Below, one piece after another: positions 60,890 to 64,000 of a stretch of 64,000 nucleotides of DNA (the stretch's first letter is position 1; every line of letters begins with the position of its first letter). This DNA comes from Eriocheir sinensis (taxonomy: Eukaryota > Arthropoda > Malacostraca > Decapoda > Varunidae). The stretch is from the NCBI RefSeq assembly GCF_024679095.1, contig NW_026110518.1:1178781-1242780 (forward strand), written 5' to 3'. The translations under genes and the position numbers were made by a program. Below the pieces are notes generated by a model, which made no database searches, was not told where the DNA came from, and was given only the letters and a program-made list of their open reading frames with translations.

Positions 60890-63325
60890 TTAGATTCTGT
60901 CGAGTTGCCCCGACTTCTGCAGGAAGGTTTGCGTACACTTGATGACTTGGAAGGCTGTGTTGGGGTTGAGGGCGTCGCTGCCCAGCAGGTCCTCTAGGGT
61001 TGGCCTGTGGATGTGGAGGCTGGTTAGGGATGCTTTGAGGTTGGTGCGGAGGGAGTAGAATCTCGGGCAGTGGAGGAGGAGGTGTTCTGGTGTGTCGGGT
61101 TGTGTGGGGCACCATGGGCAGTGTGGGTCCTGGACCATGTTCAAGCGGTGCAGGTGAGCGTTGAGGCGGGTGTGGCCAATCCTCAGGCGGGTGATGGCCT
61201 TGTCGAGGGGACGACTGGGGGAGTAGGTCCGCCAGTGCTGGGCAGGGGTGTGTCTGTATCGTCCAAGGGTGAGCTGTCTGAGGTCAACTGTTAGTCTGGT
61301 GGTCCAGTGTCTGTTGGAGGACTGTCGGAGGTGGGTCAGTAGGTCACTGTGGTCTGGTGGTCTATCTATTGGCTGGGGGTGTGAGTGTGCCAGGTTGGCC
61401 GCTTGGTCCACCACGGTGTTGCCCGCGATGCCAATATGGGAAGGGACCCACTGAAGGTGGACCCGTCTGCCCCCGGAGGTCAGCTGTGCCAGGAGGGAGT
61501 GGATGGCAAAGCATAGTGTGTGGTGTGTGTGAGGTTTGTGAGTTGAGATGAGTTGAAGGGAAGTGAGGGAGTCTGTAAAGAGGGAGACAGGTTGGTGTGG
61601 GGGAAGTGTTGTTGCTGCTGTGAGGCCTTCCCTGATGGCAAAGAGCTCTGCCCCTAGGATGGTGGTGTGGGGATGGAGCTTCCAGTTTGTGGAGGTGTGT
61701 AGGGCTGGGAGGTAAACGGCAGCACTGGTGGAAGGAGGGGAGGGGATGTGGGAGCCATCGGTGAAAATGAAAAAGGTGTTTTTGTATTTTGTGGAGAGGA
61801 GGGACAGGAAGAGGGCCTTCCCCTGGTGTGGGCAGTCTGCTTTGGTCCACGGCGACTGAAGGTCAAGGGAAATGAAGGAGGGAAAGGGGAACCATGGACC
61901 CAGGGGAGAGAGGTGTGCTAGGGGGGAGAATGGTGGAGGGGTGACGGAGAGGGAGGTGTAGATAGAGAGGGCTCGAGTGATGAATGGGGTGTGAGCTCGG
62001 AAGGCCTGTGGGGCTGGAAGTGGGTCAGGTCGGTGTTGGGATAGGACAGTGTGAAGGGAGGAGTGAGGGGAGGATGTTATTCTGTGGAAGGTGGTGACTG
62101 TCTTGGTGTTGCGCCTGTGGTCTAGTGAGGGAAGGCCCGCCTCTGCCTGCAGGGCCAGGGTGGGTGACGACCTGAAGGCACCGAGGGCTATCCTAAGTGC
62201 GGTGTTCTGCACCACCTGCAGCTGTTGAAGGAGCGTCGGGGAAGCCGAGCCGTAAACCTCACATCCGTAGTCTATTTTACTACGGATGTAGGCACGGTAG
62301 AAGTGGAGGAGTGTGACTCTGTTGGCTCCCCACTTGACGCCCGCCAGGGCCCTCATGAGGTTCAGCCGGGGCAGACAGGAGGTTCGGAGGTCACTTATGT
62401 GGTGCCTCCATGTAAGGCGAGGGCCATCCAACACTAGACCCAGGAATCTGTGTGTTGTGCGGAAAGGGATGACTGTGCCTGTTAGGTGTGCTTGAGGGAT
62501 GGCAGGGATGCGGCGACGGGTGAAGCACATGAGGCATGACTTTGGTGCACAGAGGGTGAGGCCCCACTGAGTGCACCAATGGCTGATGGTGTCGAGCCCC
62601 CTCTGGAGGAGGGTTTGTGCCTCAGGGAGAGAGGGGGCAGAGCATAGGAGGGAAATATCGTCGGCATAGAGGAAGGTATGAGTGCCAGGAGGGGAAGGCA
62701 GATCAGACAGAAGAATGTTGAAGAGGAGAGGGCTTAGGGGCGAGCCTTGGGGAACCCCTCTACGGATAGGATAGGGGTGGGAGAAGGTGTTCCCAATAGA
62801 GACAGAGAAGGTTCTACCCGAGAGGAAAGAGCGTATCCAGAGTAGAGGAGTGCCGAAGAGACCCAGAGTGGAAAGTTTAGAGAGGATAGCATTGTGTGAG
62901 GCAGAATCAAAGGCTCCTTCAAGGTCAAGAAAGGCGGCCAACGTGAAGCGCCCCCGGCTAAAGCCCTCCTGAACATGATGGTCGAGGTCAAGGAGGGCGT
63001 CGAGGGTACCACGGTGGGGCCGGAAACCAGACATGTTGGAGGGAAGGAGATGATTGTGTTCCAACCACCAAGAAAGCCTCGTTAGCACGAGGTGTTCAAA
63101 GAGTTTGCTGGTGCAGGAAAGAAGGCTGATAGGTCGGTAAGAGGAGGGTAAGGTGGGGTCCTTCCCTGGCTTTGGCAGTGGAAGCGTGATGGCGTGGCGC
63201 CACTGATGAGGGAAAGTGCCTGAAAGCCAGCTATGGTTAAAGATCTGAAGGAGGAAGAGGGAGTAAGCTTCTGGGAGGTGTTTGAGAAATTCATTAGGAA
63301 TGTCGTCATCCCAGTGGATTTCCCC
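60890..63325 (-). CDS. ORF2 of I-type LINE: reverse transcriptase, RNase H, zinc knuckle
   Basis: In the 892-codon open frame that begins formally at 63568, true homology starts near residue 80 (DDIPNEFLKHLPEAYS). RT at about residues 95-400: LPKPGKDPTLPSSYRPISLL, AFLDLEGAFDSASH, RRGVPQGSPLSPLLFNI, FLYADDISLL (catalytic YADD intact). RNase H at about 600-740: FIFTDGS, GAELFAIREG, SLFTDSLTSL and WVPSHIGIAGNTVVDQAA, so the D-E-D-D set is present. A C-x2-C-x8-H-x4-C knuckle (CPWCPTQPDTPEHLLLHC) lies near residue 830. The stop is after LDRI at 60890. An RNase H domain with this order places it in the I group of LINEs. RT and RNase H look functional. Confidence 0.88.
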   Translation of the reverse strand, partial: GEIHWDDDIPNEFLKHLPEAYSLFLLQIFNHSWLSGTFPHQWRHAITLPLPKPGKDPTLPSSYRPISLLSCTSKLFEHLVLTRLSWWLEHNHLLPSNMSGFRPHRGTLDALLDLDHHVQEGFSRGRFTLAAFLDLEGAFDSASHNAILSKLSTLGLFGTPLLWIRSFLSGRTFSVSIGNTFSHPYPIRRGVPQGSPLSPLLFNILLSDLPSPPGTHTFLYADDISLLCSAPSLPEAQTLLQRGLDTISHWCTQWGLTLCAPKSCLMCFTRRRIPAIPQAHLTGTVIPFRTTHRFLGLVLDGPRLTWRHHISDLRTSCLPRLNLMRALAGVKWGANRVTLLHFYRAYIRSKIDYGCEVYGSASPTLLQQLQVVQNTALRIALGAFRSSPTLALQAEAGLPSLDHRRNTKTVTTFHRITSSPHSSLHTVLSQHRPDPLPAPQAFRAHTPFITRALSIYTSLSVTPPPFSPLAHLSPLGPWFPFPSFISLDLQSPWTKADCPHQGKALFLSLLSTKYKNTFFIFTDGSHIPSPPSTSAAVYLPALHTSTNWKLHPHTTILGAELFAIREGLTAATTLPPHQPVSLFTDSLTSLQLISTHKPHTHHTLCFAIHSLLAQLTSGGRRVHLQWVPSHIGIAGNTVVDQAANLAHSHPQPIDRPPDHSDLLTHLRQSSNRHWTTRLTVDLRQLTLGRYRHTPAQHWRTYSPSRPLDKAITRLRIGHTRLNAHLHRLNMVQDPHCPWCPTQPDTPEHLLLHCPRFYSLRTNLKASLTSLHIHRPTLEDLLGSDALNPNTAFQVIKCTQTFLQKSGQLDRI

Positions 63326-64000
63326 ACCGGCAGCGCAGCTATGGCTGCGGTGAGTTCTTGTGGTAGTAAAGGATTGTCGATAGGGTGGGTGGGAGTTGGT
63401 GGGGGTAGGATAGGGGGAGGAACTGGGTCTGGGGAGCCCAGCCGTGTTTGGAAATGGAGGGCTAGGTGTTCCACTTTCTGGGCATCCCCAGCTAGTGGAA
63501 CACCGTTGTGATGGAGAGGGAACATGAGAGGGGCCTGGGGCCGGACCATCTTCCTGAAGAATAGCCAAGTTTTGGTGAGTGAGGTTGAGAAATCAAGGGA
63601 TGCGCAGAAGGCGGACCAGGATGCCCTTTTGGCTGACAAGATCGTGCGCTTACAGCGAGCCTCCAATTGGTGGAACCTCCGGCGCAGCTCTGGGATGGGC
63701 CTGCGACGCCAGGCATTGAATGCCCCGCGCTTGGCCCTCACCGCAGCCTCGCACTGTCGGTTCCACCAAGGAGTTCGAAGAAGACGCGGGGGCTGGGAGG
63801 AGCAGAAGGTGAAGCAATGGGACCCCACTTCCACCAGGGTGTCTGCTAGGGCCCCTACGGCTACGTCAGGAGAAGGGTTGGGAGGGAGAGGAGTGGAGGA
63901 GAGGTGGTCGAGGAAGGAGTGCCAGTTGTCAGCCCTAAGGGACCATCGTGGGCGGCCTGAAGCGGGGGGAGGTGGGATTAGTGAAGGGAAGGTAAGGATG
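63290..64000 (-). pseudogene. Same ORF2, upstream linker part, separated by one frameshift
   Basis: From 64000 to about 63310 another frame is open: WSLRADNWHSFLDHL, DVAVGALADTLVEVGSHCF, PPRLLRTPWWNRQCEAAVRA, AKRASWSAFCASLDF, LAGDAQKVEHLALHFQTRL and AAIAALPVGKSTG. This is the usual linker between endonuclease and RT (WWNxxC, KR-rich helix). Near 63310-63330 the reading must shift by one base to continue as WDDDIPNEFLKH. The frame is open to the window edge, so the endonuclease should lie just outside. Confidence 0.8.

Larger units (their letters stand above)
60769..64000 (-). mobile_element. I-superfamily LINE with RNase H, running off the window
   Basis: Minus-strand element of more than 3.2 kb whose 3' end, after a 105-bp untranslated part, is a short (AAG)n tail at 60769-60784. 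Its endonuclease domain must lie beyond 64000. It is inserted into a Jockey fragment in the opposite orientation. It has the longest intact coding stretch in the window and is probably the youngest insertion here. Confidence 0.9.

Overview
This is a repeat-dense stretch of an animal nuclear genome. The organism is most probably a decapod crustacean. I infer this from the very high microsatellite load (TC, GT, TAA, TA and AGT tracts up to several hundred bp), from CR1, Jockey, RTE-like and I-type LINEs of the kind common in crabs and shrimps, from tRNA-derived SINEs, and from the absence of compact operon-like coding. No organism name can be read from the sequence itself. No bacterial, CRISPR or rRNA features were seen.

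Layout. 1-9.2 kb: two copies of one CR1-like LINE, each bounded on both sides by (TC)n, with a tRNA-Val-type SINE and degenerate tandem repeats between them. 9.4-15.4 kb: RTE-like LINE pieces lying head to head, interrupted by a PIF/Harbinger-type MITE with TTA duplications, by a second TIR element and by a further insert. 15.7-23.3 kb: a (TA)n tract, a small hAT-type MITE with an 8-bp duplication, a 3.7-kb satellite of 31/34/35-bp units, and 1.4 kb of polypyrimidine DNA. 23.5-43 kb: four loci of a TTAA-bounded repeat that carries a LINE-RT-derived 99-bp in-frame unit, a ZMYM1-like hAT transposase relic split by a CR1 element with an ORF1 esterase, and a TIR element. 43-50 kb: purine/pyrimidine tracts and a Jockey-type LINE split by a reverse-orientation CR1 3' end. 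50-56 kb: inverted arrays around (TA)n, a nest of TIR elements and a piggyBac-like TTAA element. 56.9-60.4 kb: minisatellites. 60.8 kb to the end: a long I-superfamily LINE on the minus strand with intact-looking RT and RNase H, inserted into a Jockey fragment.

Hidden in this is a probable host gene on the minus strand. Five short segments (53745-54004, 45221-45375, 41280-41366, 36383-36480, about 28447-28567) each have splice-site-like borders and an open frame, and their phases agree at all four joins. The transposons listed above would then lie in its introns. Two of the segments weakly resemble parts of protein CUSTOS as I remember it; this is a hypothesis, not a search result. Downstream of the last segment (25.6-28.5 kb) are many degenerate copies of an exon-like, lysine/arginine-rich module in the same orientation.

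The LINEs show different 3' ends: (TC)n context for the CR1-like copies at 0-9 kb, (GTTCTTAT)n for the other CR1 elements, poly(A) for Jockey, and (AAG)n for the I-type element. Almost every LINE frame is broken. The I-type ORF is the best preserved.
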